Part shown: positions 12,223-23,883 of the stretch, one piece after another
Layout of the letters: the number at the start of each line of letters is the position of its first letter
Position numbering within the stretch: position 1 is the first letter of the stretch
Source of the DNA: Rusavskia elegans
Lineage: Eukaryota > Ascomycota > Lecanoromycetes > Teloschistales > Teloschistaceae
Length of the DNA stretch: 64,000 nucleotides
Assembly (NCBI GenBank): GCA_011316305.1
Contig: SAUG01000106.1
Location: 212,556 to 276,555, forward strand
Direction: 5' to 3'
Notes under the pieces: generated by a model
The model's input: the letters and a program-made list of their open reading frames with translations, nothing else
Databases searched by the model: none
What the model was told of the DNA's origin: nothing
Made by a program: the position numbers and the translations under genes

Positions 12223-14202
12223 ATGGCCGGCGTGGAGTTAATTGGAATCGTACTTGCGTCTCTACCATTAGCAATATCTGCTATCGAGCATTATCGCGAT
12301 GGCCTCAATCCACTTCAGGATTATTTTCGATACGACTGCGCGCTGAAATCGCTCCGCACTCATCTCAGAATACAGCAGGATATTTTCGAAGGTACATTGA
12401 AGTTACTCTTGTTGGATAATCTTTCTCCGGACCAAGCACGGAATCTATTTCCAGATGCCGGCCAGCACGTGAATGTTGGACTCTGGGGTACTCCAGAGAT
12501 TGACATGAAGCTTCATGAACGACTTGGAAGCAAGTATGAGATTTTCATGGATGCGGTTGGCGAGATGGAGTCAGTGATGAGGTTGTTGATGAAGGGACTC
12601 GAGATCGAGGTAAGCACGACCTGGAAGGAAGGAACCTGAAGCCGCACGCGCTGACTCCTCACGAAGCCAGAATGGCAAGATACCTCCGGAGTATTTTTGT
12701 CAACTCTTAAGTTCAAGAAGGGAAAATGGGAATGGAGAAAACTCAAATGGAGCTTCGGCCGCAAACGAAGGGAAGCTCTTCTCCGGAGCTTCGAGAGATG
12801 CAATGATCATCTTGCCAAATATGTCGAGCAATGGGAAATACTCGCACCCTCTCCAAAGTCAGCGTCGAATGCACTGTCCCAACATTATCATAATGTTCGG
12901 GAGGATGCGTGTAAAGTCTACGACGCGTTGGAGAATAGTTGGAAATGCCGGGATCCCTGTTCACACACCGTCAACCTGCAGCTTGAAGCTAGAGACAGTG
13001 GGGAAGGATCGCCTCACTTCATGGCAGCTTTGTCTTTTCGCGACCAGTCCATTCAAAGCCAAATGTCTGGACAAAAATGGATCGAGACTCACATAAGTGT
13101 TATTGAGTCCAACGTGCAGGTCCCACCAGGCTCGAAACACGAAGGACCTCTTACTATGCAGTCAATTGGCAGCTCGCCTTCAGCCAATGTCTTGGATCAG
13201 AGCTCTTCTATCATGTCTGGAGCATCTTTGATTGGACACAAGCGAAAGCGGCAGCCGGTAAAGGCCCAGGGATCGAAAGGGGTTACGAAACAGCCATTGA
13301 AGTTGAAGGGTACCTTTCGACTGCCCCGAATATATTGTATATATAGTTCTAGCTGACAGTTTTTAGGTTCGGCTTCCTGCACAGAGCCTCATCAGCAAAC
13401 GATTCGAATCCGATCTTTATGTGAAACCTTGCAATTGCCACAAAAGCCACTCACCATCTTAGGCTTCCTCACCAATACTTCGCTCGAGCAGCGCATAGCT
13501 ATTTCAACAGGACCACCGACATCACCCATCGTCGACAAGCTTGTCTCTCTCGACCGCTTTTTCGAAGCGAGAAAGGTCTCTACGCAGCCCCGCGAGTCTT
13601 TCGGAAATCTGTCAGTTCGACAACGCCTTAGTATTGCTGTGACCCTTGCTCACACTGTTATTCAACTGCATGACTCACCATGGCTAAACGAATCTTGGAG
13701 CAAGAACGACATATGGTTCTTCTCTTCTGGTGTTGACCGCCATAAGCGACCAAACATCCAGCGTCCATACATATCTCGCTTATTCCAACCCCAATCGGAT
13801 CAGAGTACGAGTACATCAGGAGCGGGACCCATTGCCCAGACAGACCTCTATAGTCATCTCATCATCAACAAGTCTCTTTTCGCTCTGGGCATTATCCTGA
13901 TCGAGCTTGCTCTAAACAGGCCTTTTGAGGACCTCCGCACGGATGCCATGAATTCTGAGCCATCGGTGTCAAAAAGATCGTACAGTACGGCTGAAACTTA
14001 TCAGCTAGCGACCAGCCTCATCGACACGGTTTATGACGAGCAGGGTACCCAGTATGGGTACGTCGTTCAACGCTGTTTGAGATGTGAGTTTGGCTTCCAA
14101 GACAGTAGGAAACGACTGGAGATAGACGCATTCCGCGCCGCAGTCTATGAGGGTGTCCTTGCGCCATTAGAGGAAGATCTAAAAAGGTATTCGCTACCTT
14201 GA
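12223..14202 (+). CDS. DUF7580-family protein, three exons
   Basis: Exons 12223-12609, 12667-13309 and 13367-14202 join in phase through two 57-nt introns (CGCTGAC branch in the first, GCTGACAGTTTTTAG end in the second), giving 621 aa. The N-terminus (GIVLASLPLAISAIEHYRDG) is the hydrophobic opening found in HET-s/prion-inhibition-like fungal proteins. The middle is a helical region (LRSFERCNDHLAKYVEQWE). The C-terminal third has the DUF7580 pseudokinase-like signature: RQRLSIAVTLAHTVIQLHDSPW, then LFALGIILIELALNRPFEDLR, and the closing RCLRCEFGFQDS...FRAAVYEGVLAPLEEDL. No catalytic HRD or DFG is seen, so kinase activity is not expected. These proteins are thought to take part in fungal self/non-self or stress signalling; that role is inferred from the family. 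Confidence 0.85.
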
Positions 14203-14456
14203 AAGGGTGTGAAGAAAACTTGGGTGAAACTTCTTTCCACCAACAGGTATGGCTGGATTGTAAAATGCCCGCCATGGAATCGAGTCAAGCCTGTACGTTA
14301 CAGGCCAAATGACCAGCAGCATGGGATGGAATCAAGAAGAATAAGTGCGAATCGACCTCGATAATTACATGGCTACTTGAAATTAAGTTGCCGCTCAAAA
14401 CAGCAAGTTCCAGTAGAATTTTATTGTGTCAATCCGGGAGGTAAGCTCCCAGGTCG

Positions 14457-16660
14457 CTAACGTCCTCTTATTCGAAGGCGGCATCTCGTAGTGCTGCTTG
14501 TTCGTGGTCCAACTCCATGCACTAACCACGTGGATCCGGAGGTAAGGTTAGAGCCGCAAAAAAGAACAATTGAAGATTCATGGCTCCCGAAGTGGCACCA
14601 CGGTATTCTGGCGTTAAGGAAGAAGTAGGTTCCGTTTTGGTTCATGAGCCAAGACCGAAGCTCCTTTACCGAACGCGCCAGGTCTCCAGTTTGAGGGTCT
14701 CTGCAGAGCCCTATTTCCTCGTCAGTCTGTAGTATACAAACGGATGTCACCTGAAGGAATCACTTTGCAGTGCTGTATGCGTGACTTCGTCGTGACGATC
14801 TCGCGTTCTATTCGGCATTTGAGTTCTGGCTCGGTCAATTGCTTCAGCTCGGACTTAATGCGATGGTCACGGATCGAGATTCGGATTCGTAACCAGCCTG
14901 TAGGTTTTTTTATTGGTGGTGCGGGAATCGTGGTTGATGGGCTGACCGCCCTGACGGACTTCGGTACACCGATGGATGCTGGCTATTTAATGCCCTTTCG
15001 CCATACTTTGATAGGCTCGGAATCTAGAGCGTCAGATTCATCGGATTGCTCGGAGGTTTCTGTGTCCTCCATTTCGGTATCTTCATCGCCAGAGGAACTT
15101 TCGTCATCGCTATCTTCTCCGTCTGTTTCATCGTCGACTTCCTTGTCTGTCTCTTCGTCGAATTCCTGGGGGTTAAGATTGGCAGATGCAGACTCCGACG
15201 CACGAATGCTGGACTTCGCACCTGTCTGATCGCTGGTCGACCTACTATTAAAGTCGCTTCTTACTCGTTCCGGTGACTGGGAATCTCCTCCGTTGCTTGA
15301 AGAAGCGGCAGCTGCATTGTCGTTGCTTGACCTATCGTTACTGCAAGACCCAGACTCATCGACAGCTTGACCGGACGACGACGAAGGTTCCCTGTTGCTG
15401 GTAGACCTACTGCTCAAGCTACGTTGCGCTTTTTCCGTTGATTCCGAGAACGTTCCGTTGGCCCCAGAAGCGGAAGCTGTCTGGCTACTGGTTGAGCAGC
15501 TGTTGCTGTGGCTACCGCTGCGGCTGCCGCTGCCAGACATAGACTCATCGGCAGTGTGATCGGTTGGCAGAATAGTGCCTGATTCAATGACTGCGTCAAC
15601 AGCTTGCACATGGCAGTCCAACCGTGAAGATTGTACTTGCATGAGTCCAGTGTTTGGCGAACCAGCAGAAGCTGGAGCGGCTCTTTGTTGGATGTTGGTA
15701 TGTCCGTGCGTTTCCATTCTGGATTTCCCGGTCGCTCGGGAGCCTGTCGCTTCAAGACAGGTTCCATGGCCTGCTGGGGCTGCTTCTATCGAGTTTTCTG
15801 CTCCGTTTGCTGGGTCTTGGGTAGTAGTCATCGAGCCAACGATATGATTGGTAGTTTCAATGTTAGCTTGTGCATCGCTGCTGCATTTTGCCGTGGAATT
15901 TTTAGCGAATGGGTTGCGTCGGACAATTGGCATCTCCCAGCATGAGTTGACCGACGCTTGAGCGGCGTCAGCGCTAGAGGTCTTTTTTTCTTCGGACAAA
16001 CCGATAACTCCAAATACCGGCATGTGAGGTAGTTTCTGAATAGTGTTTTGAACAGTAACCGTTGTCGTCTCTGTACTTTGGCCAGATGCGTTGGCAGACC
16101 CTGAGGCTACTGAATTTTCGCAGGGTCTGATGGCCGCTTCCACTGCAGCTACCTTGCGGTCCATCGCCCCTTTGAGTTTCTTGATTTCTTCCAAGGTTCG
16201 CATAATATCCTGCTGACCGGATGAACTGGGTTTGGCTCGGATCGGAGCGAGCAAGCCCGCAGAATCGGGATCGGGTATCATCTCGCACATACGCTGGACG
16301 TTGCTGATGAAATTGATGACAGAAGCACGATTGATCTGGGTCATTGAGCCCCAACCGAGGGCTTTCGTAATCGATTTGAGAAGGATGCTAGCCTGGTCCG
16401 TTGTTACCTGGATTTGATCCGAAAGATTGTTGCACGGTTCATGTTGAGGCCAGTCGAGAGAGGCTGCAGGTACCACCCGTGCCATTTTGAGACCGCTCGA
16501 CTTCGCTTTCGGCCCAATGGCCCCAAACATGGCGTCCATCGAGCTTGGTAATTTCCTTGACGATTCTGATGGACGTGTGTGTGACGTGAGGAAGGCGCGT
16601 TCTTGGCTGCCGCTGCAGTTGTCTCAGGTTTATCAGACCACCGGACGCTAGCCGGCATGG
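14457..16660 (-). pseudogene. LINE (Tad1-like) ORF1/gag relic
   Basis: The largest open piece (16539-14983, 518 aa) has a helical N-terminus, a short coiled coil (RTLEEIKKLKGAMDRKVAAVE) and a long Ser/Asp/Glu-rich low-complexity tail. It stops at a TAG near 14983, yet the same frame then stays open for 86 more codons. That extension contains LKQLTEPELKCRIEREIV and the signature KVIPSGDIRLYTTD, typical of ORF1 of fungal non-LTR retrotransposons. A shifted frame continues (DEEIGLCRDPQ; later TWLVHGVG). Upstream, the start (MPASVRWSDKPE) is in yet another frame, displaced at a CACACACA run near 16580. I read this as a 5'-part copy truncated before reverse transcriptase. It could alternatively be a domesticated gag-like gene, since the 518-aa frame is intact. 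Confidence 0.45.
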
Positions 16661-17849
16661 GGACCAAAGACCGCCCGCTTTGTAAGCATTGCGTCATCCC
16701 AGACAACCGCTGCAGATGTAGCCGCGGTCTCAATCACGTGATGTAGTACGCCACAGAGATGTAGGGTTAGCCCTAAGCCGGTCTTCCGCCTTTTGCGCCT
16801 GCATTCCTGCCTCATGTTCAGTCTATCTATCCACAGTCTACTTCGTGTCTCCAGCAGAAGCTCTTGTCCGGCTGATTCGAGGCAGTGCATATTTACTCCG
16901 TCAACGTAGACTGGCGCACTTATTCTTCATGACCCTCTCTACTTCGGCTCCATCACCTCTCGGGGCACATGGAGGCAGACCTCCATCATCTTTATCGTCA
17001 TCGAGCAACTCCACGAAGTGTCTACTGCCTATCGAGCACTGACTGTCCATCTATACTCACCAGATCGCTAACTACGTTGGGATAACTTCAATAGATGCAG
17101 ATCGGAAGGTCGATATGGGTGAGGTACCTAGAGTATACGGAGGTATCGCCTCGAATTGCGACTGACCCTTCCAGAGAACCACGCAGATGTCTTCTCCTCT
17201 CAGACTACTCCTTTGCATTGGTCGCTATGGGCCGCCTGCAGCTTGAGGTCGAAAGAGTGCCGGCTTGCTGAGCAGGGATAGTAGCGACTGATAAAGGCTC
17301 ACAACATACTCGACTATATCAATGGCAATTCGCTACACCTGAGTAATGTCCCATGACATGCGAAGAAGCGGCCTGGTGAGTTTGCGGCTGTTAGGAGTTT
17401 TACCTTTCTGCGTTTATCACAACAGGCACCCTGATATGTTAGTTGATACAAGGGAGCAGAGAGGTCGGGTGTGCCAATGGACATAGAACAAAAGGCAACC
17501 TCTACTAAACCCGTGATCGCTCGCTCGAATGGTACAAATTGCTGGCTATGAAACCCCTTTTTCGCTATAGCACCAGGCGCAGAGATATATAAACATCTGC
17601 CCCTTCGAATAATCATACAACATATCGTGTCAGACTATCATACATACCAAAAGACACCAATCTTATCTCAAGGAAACATTTACCCTGAGTGGCATTGTAC
17701 GCCCACCAAATTATCCCGACCTCCTCACTCGGCGTCGCCCAGTCGTCGACATGCCATTCCCAGTTGTCGACATCCCATTCCCAATCATCGATATACCATT
17801 CACCACCTCCATCCCATTCATTCCACCCCCATCCCAGCGCCACACCCCC
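16661..17849. other. Intergenic, no supportable gene
   Basis: Short frames only. The minus-strand frame 17613-18008 overlaps the end of the AA9 relic and carries one more piece of it (IYDLLSGSWF); the rest of it is low-complexity Trp/Gly-rich translation. Confidence 0.45.
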
Positions 17850-18690
17850 CACTACAACCCGAAAACCTCGGACCAAGAACCACGACCCAGACAACAGATC
17901 ATAAATACCCACCAAAAACCCCGATTCCATATCCCATACAACCCTATCCCCACCACACCCCCCAAAAGCGCCCTCATCCCACCACCCACAACCCTCAAAC
18001 CCATACACAGCGAATAATCCCGCGCCTTATCTCTCAAATGCGCATGCAAAACCACAATCTCATATCTCGTAAACTCCCCCGCCTTCACAAACTGGAGAAC
18101 CCTCACCGTCCAACTCGCGCCATTCCCTTCAACATATGTTGTATCCGCGCCCCAATATCCCGGCGCCATAGCCCCAGCCCTATCTAACAGCCCCGCCTCC
18201 GCGGTCTTGGCAAACAGAAGCTGGGTTTTAGCCACGCTGGTACATTCGCCGTCGCAGTCTGCCAGCTAGGTAATCGATCACAAGCCCATAATACGATGCC
18301 AGTCACGACGACCATTCAGGGTGACTGTATCGCCGGCCGCGACGGCCACGTGGGCTTTAGCCGGTGTTGCGCCAGGTGGCGGTTGATGTCTGGGTTGGCG
18401 TATTTGGGGGCTCCATTGGTGTTTTGGGGGGTGGAGTAGCTGAGTTGGTTGGGGAAGGAGGTTGCTGGGCATGGGAGGGAGCGTAGCTGGTTTAGCTTGA
18501 GGTGTTATGGGGTGGTTGGTTGGTTGATTGGATGGGTGTTGATGGAAGGGAGGTGGGAGTACGTACTGTTGTCTACCAGCGGTGATGTGGGTCACGATGC
18601 CGTGTGGATTGGCTGTTGGGGAAAGCGCAGTGAGGGTTGCGATGAGCACACATTGGGCGATTTCAGGATGATGGGATGAGAGTTGATCAG
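17850..18690 (-). pseudogene. Broken AA9 lytic polysaccharide monooxygenase
   Basis: AA9 enzymes are secreted copper enzymes that cleave cellulose oxidatively. Pieces follow AA9 order on the minus strand. A hydrophobic leader (AQCVLIATLTALSPTANP) is followed directly by HGIVTHITAG, the expected mature N-terminal histidine of the copper brace. Next come LSYSTPQNTNGAPKYANPDI, GATPAKAHVAVAAGDTVTL, and then KTQLLFAKTAEAGLLD, APGYWGADT, SWTVRV, RYEIVVLHAHLRD, and ARDYSLCMGLRVVGGG. The pieces are in different frames: shifts lie between YANPDI and GATPAK, after GDTVTL (where the second brace histidine region is scrambled), and again near the C-terminus. A leader ATG is missing. A possible intron follows the first block (GTACTC...CTCAAG). 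The frame changes make it non-functional. Confidence 0.75.
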
Positions 18691-20639
18691 AAAAGCAAGA
18701 GCTCAAGGGTGAAAGAAGGACTAGGTTATAGATCCTCCAGCAAGAATCAAAGTCCAGCTTCAATTGCACGTGGTGATATCGAACTCAGAAATAATACCAC
18801 AGGAAAAAGACAAACCAACAGCTCGATACAAGTCCATCAAAGCAACCTCCCGTCCCCTTCACGGAATACGACTCGATCCATCGCTGTCATCATGTACAAG
18901 GGGCTACAGTACAGGATGAGGGGTCATGATAGTCAAGATGAAAGAGACCGCAGCTCATCAATGTGATAGGAGATGCCGTCGACCGCAGATTTCTAATAGA
19001 GAGCAATACATTCGGAGCCTTGAGCGTGGCAATGCTGAAGTTCCTTGGCCTTCCAGAATACGCCCCTATCTCCTTTGATTTCTCGATCTTCCTTGCTGGA
19101 ATAGAACGGGGCCTAGCGCGCTTGAATTTTTGGGCGGAGAGGAGAATTTCGAGATCTGTTGAGGGGTCGATATCGTCAACGTTTTGGTGTGAGAGGAGGA
19201 GGAGGAGGAGGATGATAGGTCTGCGATGGTGAGGAGGATAGGATCCTCGTCGTAGCGGTGGCGAACCCGTGTTTGGATAAGGCCTGTGGCGTGGGTCTTG
19301 CAGAGTTGTGTGGTTTTGGTGTCGATGACGGTGATGATGTTCGCGCGTTTCATGTCGTCGCTATGGTTGTTGTCTGACAGCAGATAATCCTCCACTGCCC
19401 TTTGCCAACAAATTCAATTCAGCAAGGCATAGAGCAATGATCTCAAGATTTCCAAGTCCAGTCGAATCGGGGAATTTGCAAAAGACAGGAAGGAAAGATG
19501 GGAAGTATAGTTTCCCCACCTCCTGTTCATCTTGAGTCGATTTGAACATAACCACGGACCTCACCGTAAAGAAGAAGATACCCTAGTCAAAGCATCGGAG
19601 AGTTTTGCAGAACAGGAGGTAAAAGACGGCTGGTGATGACATCCATTCCGCGTCCCGTTTGACGGGAGAAGGCTGCGGCGAACATTCCCTCCTCCTTCCG
19701 TCTCAGTGTGGAGTCAGAAGAGGCGGCGAGTAAAATTTGCTGCGCCTCTTGTAGTAAGTTGACTCACCAGGAAAGATGATTATATAGTCCTTCCGAACTC
19801 TAGGACATCGCTCTTCCTCCATTGGCAGAAACCACAGTGCATGGGAGGAATGGGCACTCCAAAAGATCCATTTGTTACGGACTTCATTCAAAGCAAGTCA
19901 TCTTACGTTGTTCGAAGGCGACCACCAAAGATCGTCATAACCATCTGAGAGCAGTTTGGTGCCAACGCGACAATAGCACCTACAAAGGCCGGCCACACGG
20001 TCAAGAATCACTCTATAACGAAGAAGGGTGGGGCTGAGAGCGCGGTCTGACTCTACTAGAGAGTGAGAATTTGATGCGGAGCGGCGTCATATGGACGGAG
20101 AACATGCTCTTGATCAATTGTCCAATTGTTGCAATGTTCAATGTTCAATGTCAGCAAAGTTGTGCACCAGACTTGTAGTCTTTCCCTCGGACCCCGAGCT
20201 TTGCAGCCAGGGTTAGCTCATTTCGAGGACTGAATATATACTGTGTTCGGGACCCCGATTATTTATGTCAATTATCCCGTGATCTTCATTCTTCGACTCC
20301 GCACTCAGGAAGCTTCGCTGAGACTTCGTCTAGCTGTGTTCAGACAACTGTGAGCGTACAAGACATTGTTCTACGTCCAGGTTGTTCGAAGTTGGCATCA
20401 ACACTCGTCTAAGCACAGAGTCCGGAGACGTTAATACACGCACAATGTGGTATTGTAGGGACTTTCTGGCAGCTAATTGCTAGTACTGGCCAAAGCCCTC
20501 ACAGTGGGTGGTGAACTCTAGCTAACATGAGGTATCCGTTACATGAGATTGGTGGTGATAGGGAAAATGTAGCCCGGAATATCCATTTCTCGCCGACTGT
20601 CGGCAAAGTCAAGTTTGGGAAGATCAGGATCTATAAATA
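18691..20639. other. Intergenic, no supportable gene
   Basis: Contains scattered short frames, including a Ser-rich minus-strand frame at 19066-19395 that arises from a GAGGAG-type repeat near 19195-19215. I see no domain, tRNA or repeat of note. Confidence 0.45.
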
Positions 20640-21679
20640 TCAGTCCAAGCACGCCAAAGACGTCAATATTGTCCAAGGGGAGATATCCCACTCACAATGA
20701 TCTTGGCGTAGACATGAATACAGACGACGACATCGCTGTGCCGCGATCCAATGATTGATCGACTCGAGAATGTCGGAAACAAAGGTAGAGATTGTTTTGC
20801 GGACTCCGGCGATGGATAATGTTGATGATGGAGGGTCGAGTTCCATTAAGACGGCTTCATGCAAATGTTGTAGCGATGGGAATTGGACTCGTAGGCAGCG
20901 CTCGATCAATGAAGTAGGGCCATGCTCTAGCGGTGGCAAGTCGAGGGTTTGGGGATCTTCCCAGTCGCCCGGAAGATGGCCGGGGTCTTTTGAGCCGCGT
21001 TTGTGGAAGAGAACCCAGATACATTTACCAATGCCATAATGGTCAAGCCAGCGATGATGCAACTAGAAGATGGCTATCAGTGAATGATCCTATTATTGCG
21101 GTAGAAGTTGATTGTGCAAGGTACCTGTCCAGGTGGGCCAGATTCCCCAAAGTCACCCAGTCTCGCATTGTTTGCTTGGTCGATGAAAATGTTGCTGGGA
21201 CGGATGTCGTTGTGTACGAAACCCAGGGCCTCAAGCCATGCTGCCCCTGCCGTGAACTGTGTTATCCATTTGATCTTAGTGTCCTCGGTGGGCTCAGGGT
21301 ATCCCAAACCCCACGAGAGAACGTGGGTGTCGAGTGTGGAATCCATGCGTGGTAGAAAGATTCCCTCATTGACAACGAGGAGGGCTTGGAGTAGGTTCCG
21401 ATGAGGTTTGATAGCTAGCTGGGCATACACAGTCTTTTCATTCTGCATACACCACTCTGCTTGTCCTTGTGAACTTTTCGCCCTTGATGCCGTCTCTTCT
21501 GACCAGTCATTCAACATGCGGTACTTGAGGGGGGTTTTAAATACAGTCCGACGAGGGAATGAGAGAATTATTGATGCTCCGCCATTTCCAAGGATATTGG
21601 TAAGCGCTAGTTGTGGAAACGGTGATACCAGAAATTCAGGCGGCTCAACCGGTTTCCCGTAGTTGAAGACCGGAGGCAT
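20640..21679 (-). CDS. Protein-kinase-like protein
   Basis: Exon 1 (21679-21125) and exon 2 (from 21062) are separated by a 62-nt GTACCT...TTCTAG intron in phase zero. The kinase fold is visible: a loop ILGNGGASIILSF, a candidate ATP-binding lysine in TVFKTPLKYRM, the catalytic loop HNDIRPSNIFID in place of HRDxxxxN, and DFGES for the DFG motif. All key positions are present, so an active phosphotransferase is possible; fungal proteins of this kind are short, divergent Ser/Thr-kinase-like or APH-like proteins. After DFG the protein continues with DHYGIGKCIWVLF. The open frame ends at 20640; a GTGAGT donor at 20695 with an acceptor near 20590 may instead lead to a short third exon. Confidence 0.7.
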
Positions 21680-21854
21680 GACTTTCTGTGTCCTGGTATT
21701 ACGTTACTACCTCGCAGGGAGGGGCATATTACAGCCGGTACCTCGATCAGGTGAATCGTGAGGACGATTGCCTAGATCGTCGCCACAGAGTCTTTCAGTG
21801 GTAAGGGAAAGCAGGATAGGAAAGCAGTAGTGAAGTGGAAAAACATTCACGGGG
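21680..21854. other. Upstream region of the kinase-like gene
   Basis: Probable promoter and leader of the kinase-like gene up to the inverted-repeat element; no other feature seen. Confidence 0.35.
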
Positions 21855-21950
21855 GGGGGTGTCGTAAATGACGAAACGACCTGACCGCCTAGAGCCGCCT
21901 AAACGGCCGCCGCCAAGCCCTCGGGTCGTCTCGTCATTTACGACACCCCC
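21855..21950. repeat. GC-rich inverted repeat, MITE-like hairpin
   Basis: Two 27-base arms (21855-21881 and 21924-21950) are inverted copies with one mismatch; the shared core is GTGTCGTAAATGACGA. The 42-base centre is itself rich in CCGCC/GGCGG words. The total of 96 bases suits a MITE end-to-end or a deletion relic of a DNA transposon. A G-run on the left prevents me from defining a target-site duplication. It sits 150 bases upstream of the following small gene and 175 bases upstream of the kinase-like gene, so it could affect either promoter. Confidence 0.75.
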
Positions 21951-22101
21951 AGGTGCCGCTAAACGCCACGTGATCTACTAGTCTGCCTTGTAGGCAGCAG
22001 TCGTGTTTCGACATATACTAAGATACCTTACCATAACACTTGTCCGCCATCCTACCCTTTCACAACCACACACACACCGTATTTCAACTCAGCACTCCAC
22101 C

Positions 22102-22362
22102 ATGTGCAATTATCTTATACCAGATGTCGAATTCCGTTGCGGCCACCCACTCCAAGACGGCCCTCTCGGAGACCCGATCCCATGCACTGACGCCCAAGCG
22201 ACCAACCCCCCAACTTTCTGCCCGAATCCCAAGGTCGAATATGGAGGCAAATCGGTCAAGCGTAACCCTTGTGCCGATTGCATTAACAACGGCACCTGGG
22301 TCGAAGCACCGGGTACTGGACGTATGCCTGATGGCATGGCCTTGTCTTGGGTGAAGAGTTGA
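22102..22362 (+). CDS. Small Cys-rich protein
   Basis: The start at 22102 (MCNYLIPDVEFRCGHP) is preferred over 22003 because fungal small proteins of this type begin MC and place CGH about a dozen residues later. The 86-aa product has six cysteines in a CN...CGH...C...C...CADC arrangement that suggests zinc binding without disulfides; there is no signal peptide. Function is unknown. A second protein of similar style starts at 45626. Confidence 0.5.
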   Translation: MCNYLIPDVEFRCGHPLQDGPLGDPIPCTDAQATNPPTFCPNPKVEYGGKSVKRNPCADCINNGTWVEAPGTGRMPDGMALSWVKS

Positions 22363-22796
22363 AAGTGAGGCCAAAGTAAGTTCCATTCTGATCCATCATT
22401 GCGAGCTCTGTTCTCACCATTCCCTCCAGACATATCATCACAATCAGCATCATGATCGAATTGGGACGCTGACAAGAGCAAGTTTAATAAATGGTAAATG
22501 GTAAGCCCAATGAGTGACAAGTGAGAAAGAAGTGAGAGATATGCTGATCACTTAGATCTGGATATAAAGCAATGAGAAGATGATGCACGACAGGGTGGTA
22601 GCTTCGGTCAGGTGCCTCAGTTCATGTACATATTTGAATGGCGACCCGAGCAAGGAAATAAAACTGGTGTTTGACCCTGTCATCTTCCTCCATCCGTGAA
22701 GTCAAGGTCATAGCTCCTGTAAGATCAACCCAACGTCTCTTCCGGACTCGCCATATTCTCCATCTTCACGTTATCCGTAGTTTGACTCGCCGGCTG
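22363..22796. other. Intergenic, convergent gene ends
   Basis: Lies between the 3' ends of two convergent genes and presumably holds their 3' UTRs and terminators. No repeat or RNA gene seen. Confidence 0.4.
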
Positions 22797-23883
22797 TCAC
22801 GTATCCGCATCACCCCAACGATCAGACGTAAGACCTGAACTACCCGGATGACGGAACCCAGCCTCCATCTGACGCTGATAGCTAACATTCCTCAGCCGAT
22901 TCCCCTCTCGTGGCGTCAACCGCAGGTATATCTCCACGCCAGCGGCATGTATAGCTAGGGCGAACCAACCAGCCGTGCCGAAGCACAAGCCCAGACTCGC
23001 GGCCACATTTGCTGAGCTACCGGAAAATTTGGCATTGACGGCAACCCAGCCGTTTGTTGTGCCGTTGGGGGTCACACAGGCGGGGAACGATTCTCGGAAG
23101 CTGGCTTGGTCGTCTTTAAACATAAAGGAGATTTTGTCGCAGGGCATGGCTTGGTAGAAGCCGCCGAATTTTGGGATAATGAGAGCACTGATGATCATGA
23201 TGATGCGCAGCGTAATAATACTGCCGGCCCAGAACCATGTTCGAAGCATCCAGGCGCGGTGTTGGTCGATTTGCAGGCGTTTGATGTTGACGTAAGCTAA
23301 GATTGCGCCGACGGTAGTCATAATGGCGAGGAGGCCGACGAAGACCTGCGTTTCGAATTCGCCACCAAAGGAGTGGCGGGCGATCATGAGGGCACCGACG
23401 TTGGAGAGAAGGAGGAGAAAAACGATGACGTAGCCTTTGATACGTTGGAAGAGGAGGGTATTGTATCGAATCCATGATATGAACTAGGTATTATATTGTC
23501 AGAATACCATTTGCTTTATGGCGATTCTCGGAGGACAATAACGTACCTGGAAGACCACGAGGAAGCCCGTCGGGATGATAGTAGCGACGTGAAGGATGAT
23601 GCCGATCCTTTCATGGCCGCCGCGGAGGTGGTGGTATTCCCCTGGCGATGAGCCACCCTTGAACTTGCCACCAATAGAAAGATATTGCAGCCGGGCGAGG
23701 ATGAAACCCAACAGAGCACCGCCGAAGATAAACCCTGGCAGCGAAGCGTTCAGCATCGTGATGGAGTATAGCTTTGGTTGGGATCTTACAGAGGGTAAAA
23801 TTGTAGCCCTTCTTAAATCCGAGAGGGTTATAGACTTTGCGCATACCGCGAACGAAGCCGTTGGGAGGCTTCAAATCGGTCAT
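22797..23883 (-). CDS. DUF2306-type integral membrane protein
   Basis: Exons 23883-23790, 23734-23547 and 23483-22797 join in phase (introns of 55 and 63 nt) to 322 aa. I chose the methionine at 23883 because MTDLKPPNGF...KVYNPLGFKKGYNF is the usual opening of this family; the open frame runs back to 24012. About seven hydrophobic segments follow, including WFIFGGALLGFILARL, GIILHVATIIPTGFLVVFQ and VFVGLLAIMTTVGAILAYV. The family's loop IDQHRAWMLRTWFWAGSIITLR, with its conserved histidine and tryptophans, is intact. This is the fungal DUF2306 family of multi-pass proteins. Its function is not established. Confidence 0.85.

Noticed and set aside
14744..15229. Ser/Val-rich plus-strand frame of 161 aa
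   Set aside because: Antisense to the acidic Ser-rich tail of the LINE ORF1 relic; a shadow of codon bias.
17627..18187. Pro/His/Thr-rich plus-strand frame of 186 aa
   Set aside because: Antisense to the AA9 relic, low complexity, no domain.
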